Assembly: GCF_031312595.1 (NCBI RefSeq)
Contig: NZ_CP133592.1
Location: 2,108,001 to 2,172,000, forward strand
Length of the DNA stretch: 64,000 nt
Source of the DNA: Methanolobus sediminis
Lineage (GTDB): Archaea > Halobacteriota > Methanosarcinia > Methanosarcinales > Methanosarcinaceae
Direction: 5' to 3'
Part shown: positions 1 through 8,918 of the stretch, one piece after another
How positions within the stretch are numbered: the stretch's first letter is position 1
Layout: each line of letters starts with the position of its first letter
Program-made: the position numbers and the translations under genes
The notes under the pieces: generated by a model
Seen by the model: only the letters and a program-made list of their open reading frames with translations
Told to the model about the DNA's origin: nothing
Database searches by the model: none

Positions 1-1
1 A

Positions 2-895
2 AGCATATTTGAGACTGTTCGCTCAGAGTATGGCGAGGTCATAGATGATTTTGGTGATGATGCAGCGATCATCGATATTGGCACCGATGATGTAATTCTG
101 TTTGCAGCCGATGCCATATGGGGCAGGATTGTCAACAAGAGTCCATGGTGGACAGGCTATACTTCTGTTGTTGTCAATGTGAACGATATTTCCGCAATGG
201 GGGGACGTCCTCTTGCAATGGTCAATGTGATGGCTTCAAGTGACCTTGAATCCACAGAAGAGATCATGAAAGGAATCCGCGATGGTATCAGTAAGTTCGG
301 AGTTCCAATGGTTGGCGGTCATATGCACCCTGACACTCCATACAACTCACTTGCAGTTGCCATAATCGGAATTGCAAAGAAGGACTCCGTTATCAGAAGT
401 GATAGTGCAAAGCCCGGAGATGTTGTAATAGTTGCCTATGATATGGATGGTCGTGTAGGAAAGAACTCACCATATAGCTGGGATACCACATCTTTTAAGG
501 ATGCTGATGTTGTTCGTGAGCGTTTCATGGTCATGCAGGAGATTGGAGAAAAGAAGCTGGTAACTGCCGGAAAAGACATAAGCAATCCGGGAACAATCGG
601 CACTCTCGGTATGCTCTGTGAGGTCAGCAGGGTTGGTGCTTCAGTTGATCTTAGCAAGATTCCATGCCCTGAAGGTCTTGATTTTGAGCAGTGGCTTAAG
701 ATATATCCTGCAACCGGTTATGTTGTCACTGCAAAGGCCGAGCACGCTGATGAGTGTGTTGAGATTTTTGAGAATGCAGGTATAAAGGCTGCTGTAATCG
801 GTGAGATCAATGACAGCCAGGTAATTGATGTTTATAATGACAGCGGCAAAGCTGTTGTCTTTGATTTCAAGGAAAGCGGAATTACAGGAATATAA
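2..895 (+). CDS. Methanogenesis marker protein 2 (AIR-synthase-like), 5' end outside window
   Basis: The frame is open from base 2 with no start, so the N-terminus lies outside the window; the GTG at 179 is an internal Val codon. The visible 297 residues begin just before a DFGDDAA motif, followed by VNVNDISAMGGRP and GGHMHPDTPYNS. These are the ATP and metal-binding signatures of the PurM/HypE/ThiL (AIR synthase-related) fold. The overall sequence fits the methanogen-specific family 'methanogenesis marker 2', found in essentially all methanogens but without a proven reaction. By fold it should be a cytosolic ATP-dependent enzyme forming an activated phosphate intermediate; the substrate is unknown. 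The fold is clear; the exact subfamily is recalled from memory. Confidence 0.82.
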   Translation, partial: SIFETVRSEYGEVIDDFGDDAAIIDIGTDDVILFAADAIWGRIVNKSPWWTGYTSVVVNVNDISAMGGRPLAMVNVMASSDLESTEEIMKGIRDGISKFGVPMVGGHMHPDTPYNSLAVAIIGIAKKDSVIRSDSAKPGDVVIVAYDMDGRVGKNSPYSWDTTSFKDADVVRERFMVMQEIGEKKLVTAGKDISNPGTIGTLGMLCEVSRVGASVDLSKIPCPEGLDFEQWLKIYPATGYVVTAKAEHADECVEIFENAGIKAAVIGEINDSQVIDVYNDSGKAVVFDFKESGITGI

Positions 896-997
896 ATTGA
901 CAGCAAAATGCTGTCTTTTCCCTGACTTTTATTTTTGAATCTAAGTTTGCGATAAGAAAATGATAACAATTGCGGATCAATAATGAGAGCACTTTAC

Positions 998-1303
998 TTA
1001 ACTCTCGATCCATGCCTGGAGTTCTTCATGCAGGAACTTCTCAGCAGCCTGTACTACTTCCAATTTTCCTCTGAGAGCAATTAGTTCCCTTTCATCAGTA
1101 TCCACAATTTGTACATTTATCTTCCTTTCAACAGGTTCGAGGTCGAACTCTTCTACGAGGTCATAGATAATGTATGAAGGAGTTCCAGGTGGTATGATAA
1201 GGTCATAGAGGTCTGTAAGATCCTGTTCTTCCGGTTTGTTTTCCTTCTTTGTTTTTGATCTTTCAAGATCTTCAAGAGTAAGTTTCCTTGTCAATGTGAT
1301 CAC
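998..1303 (-). CDS. Conserved hypothetical protein, 101 aa
   Basis: I do not recognise this protein. It is soluble and acidic, with a charged N-terminal stretch (about residues 8-28) and then a compact alpha/beta-looking region with no Cys and no membrane segment. The DLYDLIIPPGTPSYIIYDLVEEF and INVQIVDTDERELIALRG stretches have the alternating hydrophobic pattern of a small folded domain. It converges with the marker-2 gene and diverges from the radical SAM gene across a 160-nt AT-rich gap that probably holds both promoters. Normal codon use and lack of a competing frame support coding. Confidence 0.65.
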   Translation of the reverse strand: MITLTRKLTLEDLERSKTKKENKPEEQDLTDLYDLIIPPGTPSYIIYDLVEEFDLEPVERKINVQIVDTDERELIALRGKLEVVQAAEKFLHEELQAWIES

Positions 1304-1465
1304 CGTCTTTCTGCTTTGATGGTGTGATACACATAAATAGTAATCGCTATGTCTGTTTCAGGGCAAATGCCGAATTTATGGGGTCTAACTATTAATACTG
1401 TTAGTTATAAAAATGTAGATAGTTATGATCATTTTAAAATTGATATTGAGTGAAGGAGTGTATGA

Positions 1466-2161
1466 ATGAGATTAATTGATTTATCCGATGCAAAAGGACA
1501 GATAAGGGTTGAGTTTGGAGGATGCAATATGAAGTGTCCTTATTGCGTTCATATACATCAGCCTGTAAAAGAATGGACTCTGGATGAAGTATTGGATTAT
1601 GCCAGTAAGTCCACAACAGATAACGTATACCTTGGAGGTGCAGAACCAACCCTTCAGAAAGATTTGCTTCCTCTAATAGAGGGATTGCATGATATGGGAA
1701 AACAGGTCATCCTGAAATCCAATGGTATGAAGCCCGATGTACTTGAAAAAGCCCTTCCATTTGTTTATGGTTTTGTACTTGAGATCAAAGCACCGGGAGA
1801 TGATGTAAAGGCAGTGATGGAAGTTACAGGGATGTCTGAGGAGAGGACACAGAAATACCTGAAACTCCTGAGTGAATCCATGGCTATTGCAAAAAAGAAA
1901 TGGCTCAGGATATGGATACGAGTGATTCCTGAATATGTTAATGCTGAAAACATGCCTCGCATATTGCCAGATCTTGAGGGCGCTTCAGAAGTTATGCTCT
2001 ACCAGTTCATGAGCAATCCTGATTTTGACCTTCCTTTCATGGGTCATGATACGCCGACCCCTTTGTGGAGTGAGTTAAAAGAACTTGGAAACATGGTTCT
2101 TGAAAAAGTCTCTCAGGTGAGGCTTGTAGGAGACAGGGGAAAACTGGTGCTGACAAAATAG
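1466..2161 (+). CDS. Radical SAM protein, PflA/NrdG-like
   Basis: This is a 231-residue cytosolic protein with the radical SAM motif CNMKCPYC (CX3CX2C) at about residues 19-26, which binds the [4Fe-4S] cluster that cleaves S-adenosylmethionine. YLGGAEPTL (about 54-62) matches the SAM-binding GGE region, and VILKSNGM and VLEIKAPG resemble the later strands of the barrel. It is short, like pyruvate formate-lyase- or ribonucleotide reductase-activating enzymes, and lacks a SPASM or C-terminal accessory domain, so it may be an activase. The target is unknown and no glycyl-radical enzyme lies nearby. Two ATGs sit at 1462 and 1466; only 1466 is in frame, with GGAG at 1454-1458. Confidence 0.8.
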   Translation: MRLIDLSDAKGQIRVEFGGCNMKCPYCVHIHQPVKEWTLDEVLDYASKSTTDNVYLGGAEPTLQKDLLPLIEGLHDMGKQVILKSNGMKPDVLEKALPFVYGFVLEIKAPGDDVKAVMEVTGMSEERTQKYLKLLSESMAIAKKKWLRIWIRVIPEYVNAENMPRILPDLEGASEVMLYQFMSNPDFDLPFMGHDTPTPLWSELKELGNMVLEKVSQVRLVGDRGKLVLTK

Positions 2162-2304
2162 AAGTAGAATTGAAGAGTTGAGAGGATTTTTCGGAATCCT
2201 TTTAAACTAATTTTTATATTATTTTATTGTGTCTCAGGTTGCTTTTTATAAATGCAAACCGGTACATTTATTCGTTTAAACAATGTTATATAGGGTTGAT
2301 TGAA

Positions 2305-2616
2305 ATGCAGGAATACAAGTTAAAGCGTGGTTATAAACCTGAGATGGATAGGATTTACGAGTGTCTTACAGAGAGCTTTCCAAGTGACATAAAGGAAGAA
2401 GATGGGAAGTATGTAACTTCTTATGGTGTTCTTTCCAAAATTACGGTGTGGATAGAAAATAAGAAACTGGCTGTTGATACTGAGTCTGACACTTCCATGA
2501 CAGATGATGAGCTTATTCTTGATTCTAACAAGCGTTTCAGGGATTTCCTTTACGCAGCTACAGGTTATACTGCTAAGGAACGTCTGAAGCAGGCAAAGAA
2601 GGAAGTTTCCAATTAA
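2305..2616 (+). CDS. DUF5611 family protein
   Basis: A 103-residue protein beginning MQEYKLKRGYKP, which matches DUF5611, a small family largely confined to methanogens and relatives. The reading frame is open further upstream to a GTG at 2227, but the 26 extra residues are low-complexity; ATG 2305 has an AGGG-type ribosome site and gives the usual family start. The sequence looks like a small alpha/beta domain (a KITVWIENKKLAVDTES hairpin) followed by a helical tail rich in Lys. Function is unknown. It is followed 33 bp later by the DUF98 gene on the same strand, so the two are probably cotranscribed. Confidence 0.75.
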   Translation: MQEYKLKRGYKPEMDRIYECLTESFPSDIKEEDGKYVTSYGVLSKITVWIENKKLAVDTESDTSMTDDELILDSNKRFRDFLYAATGYTAKERLKQAKKEVSN

Positions 2617-2649
2617 TTTTCTTCTTTTTTAGCTCCCGGAGTCATTAGT

Positions 2650-3156
2650 ATGGACTTTCTCGAAAAACTGAAGAGCTTTGATATTCCAACCTGTCTAAGG
2701 GTCTGTGCAGGAACGGATGGTTCGGTTACTTTCCTGCTGGAGATTATGACCAAGCATCCTACTGCTGTTGTTACAGAGTATCAGCACATTATTCCTGCGG
2801 ATGAGCAAATGGCTGAACTGTTTGATGTGAGCGTGGGTGCGGATATCAATGAACGTGTGGTAACTCTTACTGCAGGTGATGTGCCATATGTGTTCGCCCG
2901 TTCCCTATCGGCCATTGAAAAGATGCCTGAAGGTGTACGTGCTGATATGATGAAGGCTGATATTCCGATAGGCAGGATTCTTCGCGACCACGATATTGAG
3001 ACTCGCAGGGATTTTGAAAACATTGAGATTATTGAAGATGAGCCTCTGTTCGGAGCGCAAAAACTGCTTTCACGTTCCTATCGTATTGTCCATCACAGCG
3101 GCGTGTTGATGTGGATCAATGAGAAATTTCCTGTTGACGCACGCTGGTGCTTATAA
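2650..3156 (+). CDS. DUF98 (chorismate lyase-like) family protein
   Basis: This 168-residue cytosolic protein resembles DUF98 (PF01947), whose fold is that of chorismate pyruvate-lyase UbiC. Features include an N-terminal helix, the central strand-rich part (AVVTEYQHI, DVPYVFARSLSAIEKMP) and the C-terminal SRSYRIVHHSGVLMWINEKFP, where family members carry the strand and Glu near the ligand pocket. In methanogens such a protein could supply an aryl acid precursor for a cofactor such as methanopterin, but that is inference. It follows DUF5611 at 33 bp and precedes tRNA-Thr. Start ATG 2650 is the only plausible one. Confidence 0.72.
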   Translation: MDFLEKLKSFDIPTCLRVCAGTDGSVTFLLEIMTKHPTAVVTEYQHIIPADEQMAELFDVSVGADINERVVTLTAGDVPYVFARSLSAIEKMPEGVRADMMKADIPIGRILRDHDIETRRDFENIEIIEDEPLFGAQKLLSRSYRIVHHSGVLMWINEKFPVDARWCL

Positions 3157-3231
3157 ATAACTGCTCTTCCAACCGAAAGCTTATTAATTGATTCTGTATA
3201 TTAGGGGAGAGCACCCCCATATTCTGTTCGT

Positions 3232-3303
3232 GCCTCGGTGGCTTAGGGGTATAGCGCGTCCTTGGTAAGGACGAGGCCGTGGGTTCAAATCCCACCCGAG
3301 GCT
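3232..3303 (+). tRNA. tRNA-Thr (GGU)
   Basis: The sequence folds into a full cloverleaf. The acceptor GCCTCGG pairs with CCGAGGC, the D arm closes with GCT/AGC, the anticodon stem is CGTCC/GGACG with loop TTGGTAA (anticodon GGT), and the T stem is GTGGG/CCCAC with loop TTCAAAT. The discriminator is T, normal for archaeal tRNA-Thr, and CCA is not encoded. There is no intron. A GGGG/CCCC hairpin follows at about 3313-3328. Confidence 0.96.
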
Positions 3304-3368
3304 TGAAATCTCGGGGTTAAAAGCCCCATATTATTTTTATTACATCCGTAAAGTAATATTTTTGAGCT

Positions 3369-3438
3369 TTGCCTAGCTTGGCCAAAGGCGATGGGCTTAG
3401 GACTCATTCTCGTAGGAGTTCGAATCTCGTCCCATGCA
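3369..3438 (+). pseudogene. Broken tRNA-Leu (UAG)
   Basis: From position 8 onward this is clearly a tRNA-Leu: a D arm GCC..GGC with the AAAGGCG run, an anticodon stem ATGGG/CTCAT with loop CTTAGGA (anticodon TAG at 3398-3400), a long variable arm TCTCGTAGGAGTTC, and the 3' acceptor strand CCCATGC with discriminator A. Two parts are missing. The 5' acceptor strand, which should read GCATGGG, is replaced by unrelated TTGAGCT. The 5' strand of the T stem is absent: GGAGTTC runs straight into GAATCTCGT, as if about 8 bp between two GAGTTC repeats had been lost. Neither the acceptor nor the T arm can form, so it should be non-functional. Confidence 0.75.
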
Positions 3439-3578
3439 TTTTATTTTTTGAATCTATGTAACGCCGAATTTCAATATAAGATATATTTATATATATACTA
3501 TTTGTATTATTGATTGGAAATTACAAAAAGACTGTTTAAATATCTATATACAATATGGATTAAATATAATTTGACAAA

Positions 3579-3863
3579 TCAATATTTCTCACCTAAGTTC
3601 TTTTCTTTAGTTCTTTTTTAAAGATGAAGTGGAATACAATTCTGATTATGTGTTCCTTAATAATCAATATCTATAGCTGAAACTTGTATAGAATCTATTA
3701 AAAGTTGCATCTCTTCTACAATCAATTTACCAATTGTTGTTAGTTCAAAGATGTCAGCATAGCGAAATACAAGATACTGCTCTTTTAAGATGTTAATTTG
3801 AAGAAGTAGTGATTATCTTGTTGTATTCAGTGGCTTGAACATTTGTATACTACTAAATAACCC
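3579..3863 (-). pseudogene. Decayed winged-helix regulator (FilR1/DUF1724-type), N-terminal domain
   Basis: Reading one minus-strand frame through its stops gives NTTR, stop, SLLLQINILKEQYLVF, then FELTTIGKLIVEEMQLLID, then AIDIDY, stop, GTHN..CIPLHL, stop, KR. This follows the order seen in the large Methanosarcinaceae family of HTH regulators with a FilR1 domain, which typically read NTTRQALLPQI..ELTTIGKLIV..DIDYWGTHN..IPPHL. The stops sit where Gln (CAA to TAA) and Trp (TGG to TAA) are expected, i.e. point-mutation decay in one frame. The N-terminal start and the whole FilR1 domain are gone. The family call is by recalled pattern, not a search. Confidence 0.7.
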
Positions 3864-3946
3864 CTAATATATTGGATTCAAATAACAATATTTATATATT
3901 TTTTTACTATATTTTGTTGTATAGCTACGGGAGTACTTTGAAACAT

Positions 3947-4873
3947 ATGAACAGTAATAAATTAGTTGAAATTGATATTTTAAAAAGCGTTGGAATCTTC
4001 TTTGTAATTTATGTGCATTTGCCCGTGTTTTTTTCGGATATACAAACAGTACCGTATGCACAATCTGCAATCCCATTGGGGCTTTCATGTTTCTTTTTTA
4101 CATCCTCCTACACACTATCAAAATATAATAATTTCTCAGATGATAATAAAATAGAAACGTTCTTAATTAAACGTGCTAAACGAATATATCCTCTTTATTG
4201 GACTGCTATTATATCATATATCATCATATTTGGATTTTTAAAAATCAAGGCAGACACTAACAACTTAAGTACAATAGGTATTACCGATTACATAGCTATC
4301 ATGATGGGTGCTCATGAACTTAGTTTAGACTTTCCACCAGTGCCTTATTTGTGGTATATAGGAGCCATACTATTTTTCTATGTTCTATATGTACTCATTA
4401 TAAAATATGCTAACTCTGAATTTGATATTTTAAGAAATTCGCTATTGATCTTCTTGAGTATGCATTTAATTTCTTTCCCCTCTAGTATTTATATGTACTA
4501 TCCTGTTTTTATTGCAGGGATATTTGCAGGCAGAGCGCGTGCTTTATCAAAATTCAACCCCTATACATCGAAAATCCCTACTGAGGTAACTAATGTATTC
4601 AGTTATATTGCATATTCATCTTATGCGGTGTATCTGTTTCATGGCCCTATTCTTTCAATCATGGAGACTATAAACTCCTATTTTGGACTATCTGGATATA
4701 TTGGACTCCTTTATCTTCTCTGTGTTGATGTGCCTATTATGTTCCTTGGGTGTTATTGCATCCAACAAGTAGCAGACGGTAAATTGGACATTAAAAACTT
4801 AAACAGCTGGAAGTTCGGCTATGTAGAATACCTATCGAAATCACTATCGATTTCGGAAATATGGAAAAAATAA
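3947..4873 (+). CDS. Acyltransferase 3 family membrane protein
   Basis: This is a polytopic membrane protein of about 308 residues. It starts NKLVEIDILKSVGIFFVIYVHL, the usual first helix and His of acyltransferase 3 (PF01757) proteins, and has around eight to nine hydrophobic segments, with an internal KRAKRIYPLYW (the family's R-[IV]-x-P-x-[YW] motif) and a late YSSYAVYLFHGPILS. Family members transfer acetyl or other acyl groups to sugars, lipids or surface polymers. ATG 3947 is preferred over the upstream 3872 start because GGGAG lies just before it and the extra residues are low-complexity. The gene is AT-rich, stands alone in the accessory region, and is likely horizontally acquired. 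Confidence 0.8.
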   Translation: MNSNKLVEIDILKSVGIFFVIYVHLPVFFSDIQTVPYAQSAIPLGLSCFFFTSSYTLSKYNNFSDDNKIETFLIKRAKRIYPLYWTAIISYIIIFGFLKIKADTNNLSTIGITDYIAIMMGAHELSLDFPPVPYLWYIGAILFFYVLYVLIIKYANSEFDILRNSLLIFLSMHLISFPSSIYMYYPVFIAGIFAGRARALSKFNPYTSKIPTEVTNVFSYIAYSSYAVYLFHGPILSIMETINSYFGLSGYIGLLYLLCVDVPIMFLGCYCIQQVADGKLDIKNLNSWKFGYVEYLSKSLSISEIWKK

Positions 4874-4931
4874 TCTCTATTAAGGACAACATATAACATT
4901 TTATTGATTAGTATAATCACTTGAATTTAGA

Positions 4932-4947
4932 GGATTTCTACAGAGCC
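4932..4947 (-). repeat. IS-end-like repeat, copy 1
   Basis: The minus strand reads GGCTCTGTAGAAATCC. It matches copy 2 at 5522-5537 at 14 of 16 positions and in the same orientation. GGCTCTGT-type ends are common among archaeal and bacterial insertion sequences. No matching inverted end was found, so these look like solitary remnants. Confidence 0.4.
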
Positions 4948-5204
4948 GGAAGTTAGTTCATTTATCACATTGACACTACATGCATAGCAGATATACCCTT
5001 TTTAGTTCATGTTCTTCTGTCAGATTGAGTGCTTCATCTCATCATTTCTCAATCTTTACAGATTAATATTGTAGGAAAATTCTCTATAAGTATATCTATT
5101 TTTACTCAGTATTTCAATCTTCAATGCTTATTTTTCCGAACAAAAACACCAGCATTAACTCATTAATTGCTCCACACAACAGAAAAAGGAGTAAAGTAAC
5201 AATT

Positions 5205-5520
5205 ATCCTTAGGATAAGGCCATTTTGGCGGTTTCCGTCCTCGATGCCCACGTGCTACTGCGGGCGGAGCACCGCCTTGCATTGGTATTTGACACACTGT
5301 CGTCCTGTGCTCCGGTTGGTGCTCGGACCACAGTGCTTTAAGGTGGCTGGTGCACCGATGCTCACAGGCTCGCATCCGTGCAATATTATAATCTAAAAAT
5401 GCGATGCTTTTTTTTGTAGTACGTTCAAACGCCACTTGGACTTATTGAGGCGTTGGAAACGCAGTTTGGAGTTGACGCTCAGGCGCCGCTTAGGCTGTAA
5501 TCTGGATACCCTCCCACGAT
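5205..5520. other. GC-rich patch of unknown origin
   Basis: By hand count the 60-base lines at 5221 and 5281 are about 65% and 52% GC, against roughly a third in the flanks. Neither strand gives a protein I recognise, and it does not look like rRNA or tRNA. It lies against the second IS-end-like repeat, which fits a fragment of a foreign insertion, but this is inference from composition and position only. Confidence 0.4.
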
Positions 5521-5521
5521 G

Positions 5522-5537
5522 GGGTTTATACAGAGCC
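5522..5537 (-). repeat. IS-end-like repeat, copy 2
   Basis: The minus strand reads GGCTCTGTATAAACCC, 14/16 identical to the copy at 4932-4947 and in direct orientation. It ends 6 bp from the stop codon of the histidine kinase, marking a possible insertion junction at the 3' side of that gene. Confidence 0.4.
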
Positions 5538-5543
5538 GTTATT

Positions 5544-8159
5544 CTATGAATTGTGATTAATTGCTTCTTGAATAATCGGTATTGTAAATGTGAATTTACT
5601 TCCCTTGCCAACTTCACTTTCAACATGGATCTTTCCTGAATGCATCTCGATGTAATATTTCGCAATAGAAAGTCCTAATCCCGTTCCGCCGTGAGTGCGG
5701 TTTGAAAATGAACTAACCTGTTTGAATGGATCAAATATAGCTTGCTGCTTTCCCAGAGGAATACCAATACCGTTATCCCATACAGAGATCTGAACACTGT
5801 TGTTCATTATTTTAGAACTAACACAAACTTTTCCATTTTCAGGTGTGAATTTGACTGCATTGCTAAGAAGATTATATAGAATTTGTTTAAGCTTCAGTTT
5901 ATCAGCATCTATTTCTAGCTCTTCAAATTCCTTATAAACTTCAAAATCAATGTTTTTATCTTTGAACAGAGGGTCCATTAATGTTGTGATCTCATCGATC
6001 GTTTCCTGTAAACCAATTGTCTCTGGTGTAAATTCCATATTACCTGATTCTATTTTTGAAATGTCAAGTATATCATTTATTAATTCTAGCAAATGTTTGC
6101 CGCTTTTCAGTATATTGCAGGCATAACTCATTTGTTTTTCATTCAGCTCACCGAACATCTTTTCTGTCAGAATCTGGGAAAATCCAATGACAGAATTAAG
6201 TGGCGTACGCAGTTCATGACTCATGTTCGCAATGAACTCTGATTTGATCTGATTTGATTCTTCTGCAATTGCCTTTGCCTGAAGAAGAGCTAATTCAGCC
6301 TTTTTACTCTCAGTTATATCCTGTATTGTGCCTATTACTACATTTCTTTCTTCAAAGTACTCTGCTACAGCATTGATGATACGATTCTCCTCGTTTTTTG
6401 ATTTGGATATCTCAAATTGGATATCATAAGGTTCTTTTCTTTCAATAAGGTCATTCAATGCCTTGTCCATCATTGGACGATATTTTGACAATGGAATTTT
6501 TTGTATTCTTTTTATTGTCAGTTTTTCATCTATTCCAACTCCGTATATTCTTCTTGCTTCCTCTGAAGCGTCAACCATTCCAGAATTGAAATTGAACTCC
6601 CAGCTTCCAACATGTCCCACTTTTTGAGCCGTACGTAATTGCATTTCTTTCCTTCGCAATTCCATTTCTGCCTTTTTACGCTCAGTAATATCCCTGCATA
6701 CGCAAAAAGCCACTTTCTGGCCGCCAATGTTTGCTACGTTCGAACTGACTTCGACATCCAGTAAAGTCCCATCCTTTCGACGGTGGCATGTCTCGAATGT
6801 TTGTCCGAATTCATCAATATTCTTTACAATCTCAATTATCTCTTCAGGTGTTGAAATGTATTCCCAGTCCCATACATGTAACTGGAGTACCTCATCTATG
6901 GAATATCCCAGCATATCCGCATATTTCTGATTAGCCTCAACTACTTCACCTTTGTCGTTAACAACAACAATTCCATCATTGGATTGTTCAAAGAGGATAC
7001 GTCTCCTGATAGTTTCTTCTGTTACTTTTCCTTCGGCCACTTTCACAGCATCCAGTACCTGATTGAAACCCCTGGGTATCGCCTCTAAATCAATACCGAC
7101 ATCAACATTTGCTCTCTTGTCTAGATTTCCCTGAAGAGTAGCATTGGTTATGTCATCAAATTCAGTAACTATTTTTTGAATTCCATCAGAAATAGATTTG
7201 CTTAGAAGGAATGAAGCTAAAACACCAAGAATTACAAAGACTAAAACAGCCATTATTAAACTGTTTCTGATTGCCAGTAGAGGACCTGCAAACTCTTCGT
7301 AATAAGTAGTTGATATTATGTACCAATCATTAGGCTCATAGTACGTGTAACCTGCAATTTTTTCTCGACCTTCCCACTCATAAGCAATAATGCCTTCTTT
7401 GCTATTGATAATATCTTTTGTAAAGTCATACTCGTAGACATTCTCACCTTCCATACTGGGGTGAATAACAACATTTCCTTCAGAGTCCATTACATAGAGA
7501 TACCCAGTCTCACCTACAACAATTTCACCTATATGCTCCCTTATCGTATTGATAAATGGATCTTCAAGAATACCAACATAAAGAATACCTATGATCTCAC
7601 CAGCACCATTTCTGATAGGTTCGTATGCGGTCAAATACCAGGCATTGACCACCCATGCCCTTCCGTAGAACGTTTCACCTTTGTTGACAACTGTATCATA
7701 CACTGGTTGTGACACTGTGGTACCAACTGCTCTTTCTCCCTCATCGTTGATAACATTAGTAGAGATTCTTACAGCTTCTCTATCCATTACCTGAAATACA
7801 GTAGCTGTCCCACCTACCATATTCTTGACATTATCTACAATCTCAAAATTATTGTTGACAACATAATTTTCCCCGAGTACCATCTGTCCATCAACAATTT
7901 CAGGATCTCCTTTTGAGTAGAAAACGGTCCTTGCAACTCCCAGATCGCTATTTACTTTGTCTTGTGCAAGGGAAAAAGTAGAATCAATGTAAATTTTTTC
8001 AAGGAACAATTGGTCATTCAAATACTCATCTAATTGAGACCAGGTACCAGCTTCTGTTTGGTCGTAAGCATAAAATCCAACAATTATTACGGGTAATATC
8101 GTTAATAACAAAGATACTATCAGTATTTTATGATAAATGCTTATCTTTTTTAAAATCAT
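5544..8159 (-). CDS. Membrane sensor histidine kinase (Cache-HAMP-PAS-PAS-HisKA-HATPase)
   Basis: An 871-residue sensor kinase. A first membrane helix lies at about 12-29, an extracytoplasmic Cache-type sensor at about 35-295, a second helix at 299-320, then a HAMP-like linker to about 375. PAS domains follow at about 385-495 and 510-615. The HisKA box SHELRTPLN has its phospho-acceptor at His648; the ATP-binding domain shows N767, DNGIGIP (795-801) and GGTGLGLS (824-831). The Cache part ([27 protein letters not shown]) is of the kind that binds small organic ligands. There is no receiver domain and no regulator gene beside it, so its partner is elsewhere. GGAG precedes the ATG. Confidence 0.93.
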   Translation of the reverse strand: MILKKISIYHKILIVSLLLTILPVIIVGFYAYDQTEAGTWSQLDEYLNDQLFLEKIYIDSTFSLAQDKVNSDLGVARTVFYSKGDPEIVDGQMVLGENYVVNNNFEIVDNVKNMVGGTATVFQVMDREAVRISTNVINDEGERAVGTTVSQPVYDTVVNKGETFYGRAWVVNAWYLTAYEPIRNGAGEIIGILYVGILEDPFINTIREHIGEIVVGETGYLYVMDSEGNVVIHPSMEGENVYEYDFTKDIINSKEGIIAYEWEGREKIAGYTYYEPNDWYIISTTYYEEFAGPLLAIRNSLIMAVLVFVILGVLASFLLSKSISDGIQKIVTEFDDITNATLQGNLDKRANVDVGIDLEAIPRGFNQVLDAVKVAEGKVTEETIRRRILFEQSNDGIVVVNDKGEVVEANQKYADMLGYSIDEVLQLHVWDWEYISTPEEIIEIVKNIDEFGQTFETCHRRKDGTLLDVEVSSNVANIGGQKVAFCVCRDITERKKAEMELRRKEMQLRTAQKVGHVGSWEFNFNSGMVDASEEARRIYGVGIDEKLTIKRIQKIPLSKYRPMMDKALNDLIERKEPYDIQFEISKSKNEENRIINAVAEYFEERNVVIGTIQDITESKKAELALLQAKAIAEESNQIKSEFIANMSHELRTPLNSVIGFSQILTEKMFGELNEKQMSYACNILKSGKHLLELINDILDISKIESGNMEFTPETIGLQETIDEITTLMDPLFKDKNIDFEVYKEFEELEIDADKLKLKQILYNLLSNAVKFTPENGKVCVSSKIMNNSVQISVWDNGIGIPLGKQQAIFDPFKQVSSFSNRTHGGTGLGLSIAKYYIEMHSGKIHVESEVGKGSKFTFTIPIIQEAINHNS

Positions 8160-8918
8160 CTAGCATGCTCCAGATATATATGAAACAATTTCGCATGAAT
8201 ATACACACTAAATCGGCTGTTTCTATGTGCAATATGGGATGCATCTAATATTCCATACAATTGAAAACTGATTAAGTGCAAGATTTGAAAAAGGTATTGA
8301 ACTAAGGGTACTAAATGCCTTTTTAGAACATTCAGGTTCATTGAAATGTTATTATTCAATCTATGTGATTTCAATTTATTTGAAAAACGTACAGTATAGT
8401 TAACAATAAGAGATGTTACCAATCTCAAGTCATTCCATATCTGTAAAGTATACCAATCAGGATGCATGCTCTTATATAGTTGTATCAATGAATAATATAT
8501 AAATATACTTAATAGAATTAATGCCATTATATGTGAAATTATATTGTAGTGGGGTTAATTACAACTCTCGGTAAAATGCACAAACAATACTGCAAGCATG
8601 TGTCAGTATGACTTTGTATTTTTAGGCTTAGCAATCATCTCTCTATTTCTTTTATTTTTGTGTTGCTCAATGACCACTTAGATTATGTTATCAAAATTTA
8701 CTTTATCTGGGGGAAGCGAAGTTATGGAGTTCAAAATCCTGAAGTTTGCAATTATTCATTGAAAGGTAATGGATAGAACTACTCTCTACAAAGTTAAGTA
8801 TTATATTGTTTTTAGTTTCTTAATATGGGGTTTAGAATAGGGACAAATAGAAAAATCTAAAACTGAAGTAAATACCATATAAGGTCTGAAGTTAAATCTA
8901 TTTCAAAGGTCGGATAAA
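8160..8918. other. AT-rich intergenic stretch of 760 nt
   Basis: No gene is supported. An open frame at 8156-8527 (minus) has no recognisable domain, no ribosome site and overlaps the kinase start. The stretch presumably contains the kinase promoter and, near 8872-8880 (CCATATAAG), a TATA-like element for the small gene at 8919. The remainder looks like eroded non-coding DNA. Confidence 0.5.

Larger units (their letters stand above)
4874..5543. other. 670-nt gap with decayed mobile-element signals
   Basis: No convincing gene is present. The first 300 nt are AT-rich and unremarkable apart from a 16-bp insertion-sequence-end-like motif. The rest contains the GC-rich patch and a second copy of the same motif, both listed separately. 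ORFs of about 90 codons on both strands arise only because stops are rare in the GC-rich part; none has a credible start or a recognisable protein. Confidence 0.6.

Noticed and set aside
3313-3328. GGGG/CCCC hairpin after tRNA-Thr as the missing 5' half of the tRNA-Leu
   Set aside because: It cannot pair with the CCCATGC acceptor strand and lacks the expected GCATGGG; it is more likely a processing or termination element.
5124-5665. Three roughly 90-codon ORFs on both strands over the GC-rich patch
   Set aside because: They exist because stop codons are rare in GC-rich DNA. No transposase motif or zinc finger could be followed in any frame.
8156-8527. 123-codon minus-strand ORF overlapping the kinase start
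   Set aside because: No ribosome site, no recognisable domain, AT-driven residue content (Ile, Leu, Asn, Tyr), and it would overlap the kinase's own start and leader.
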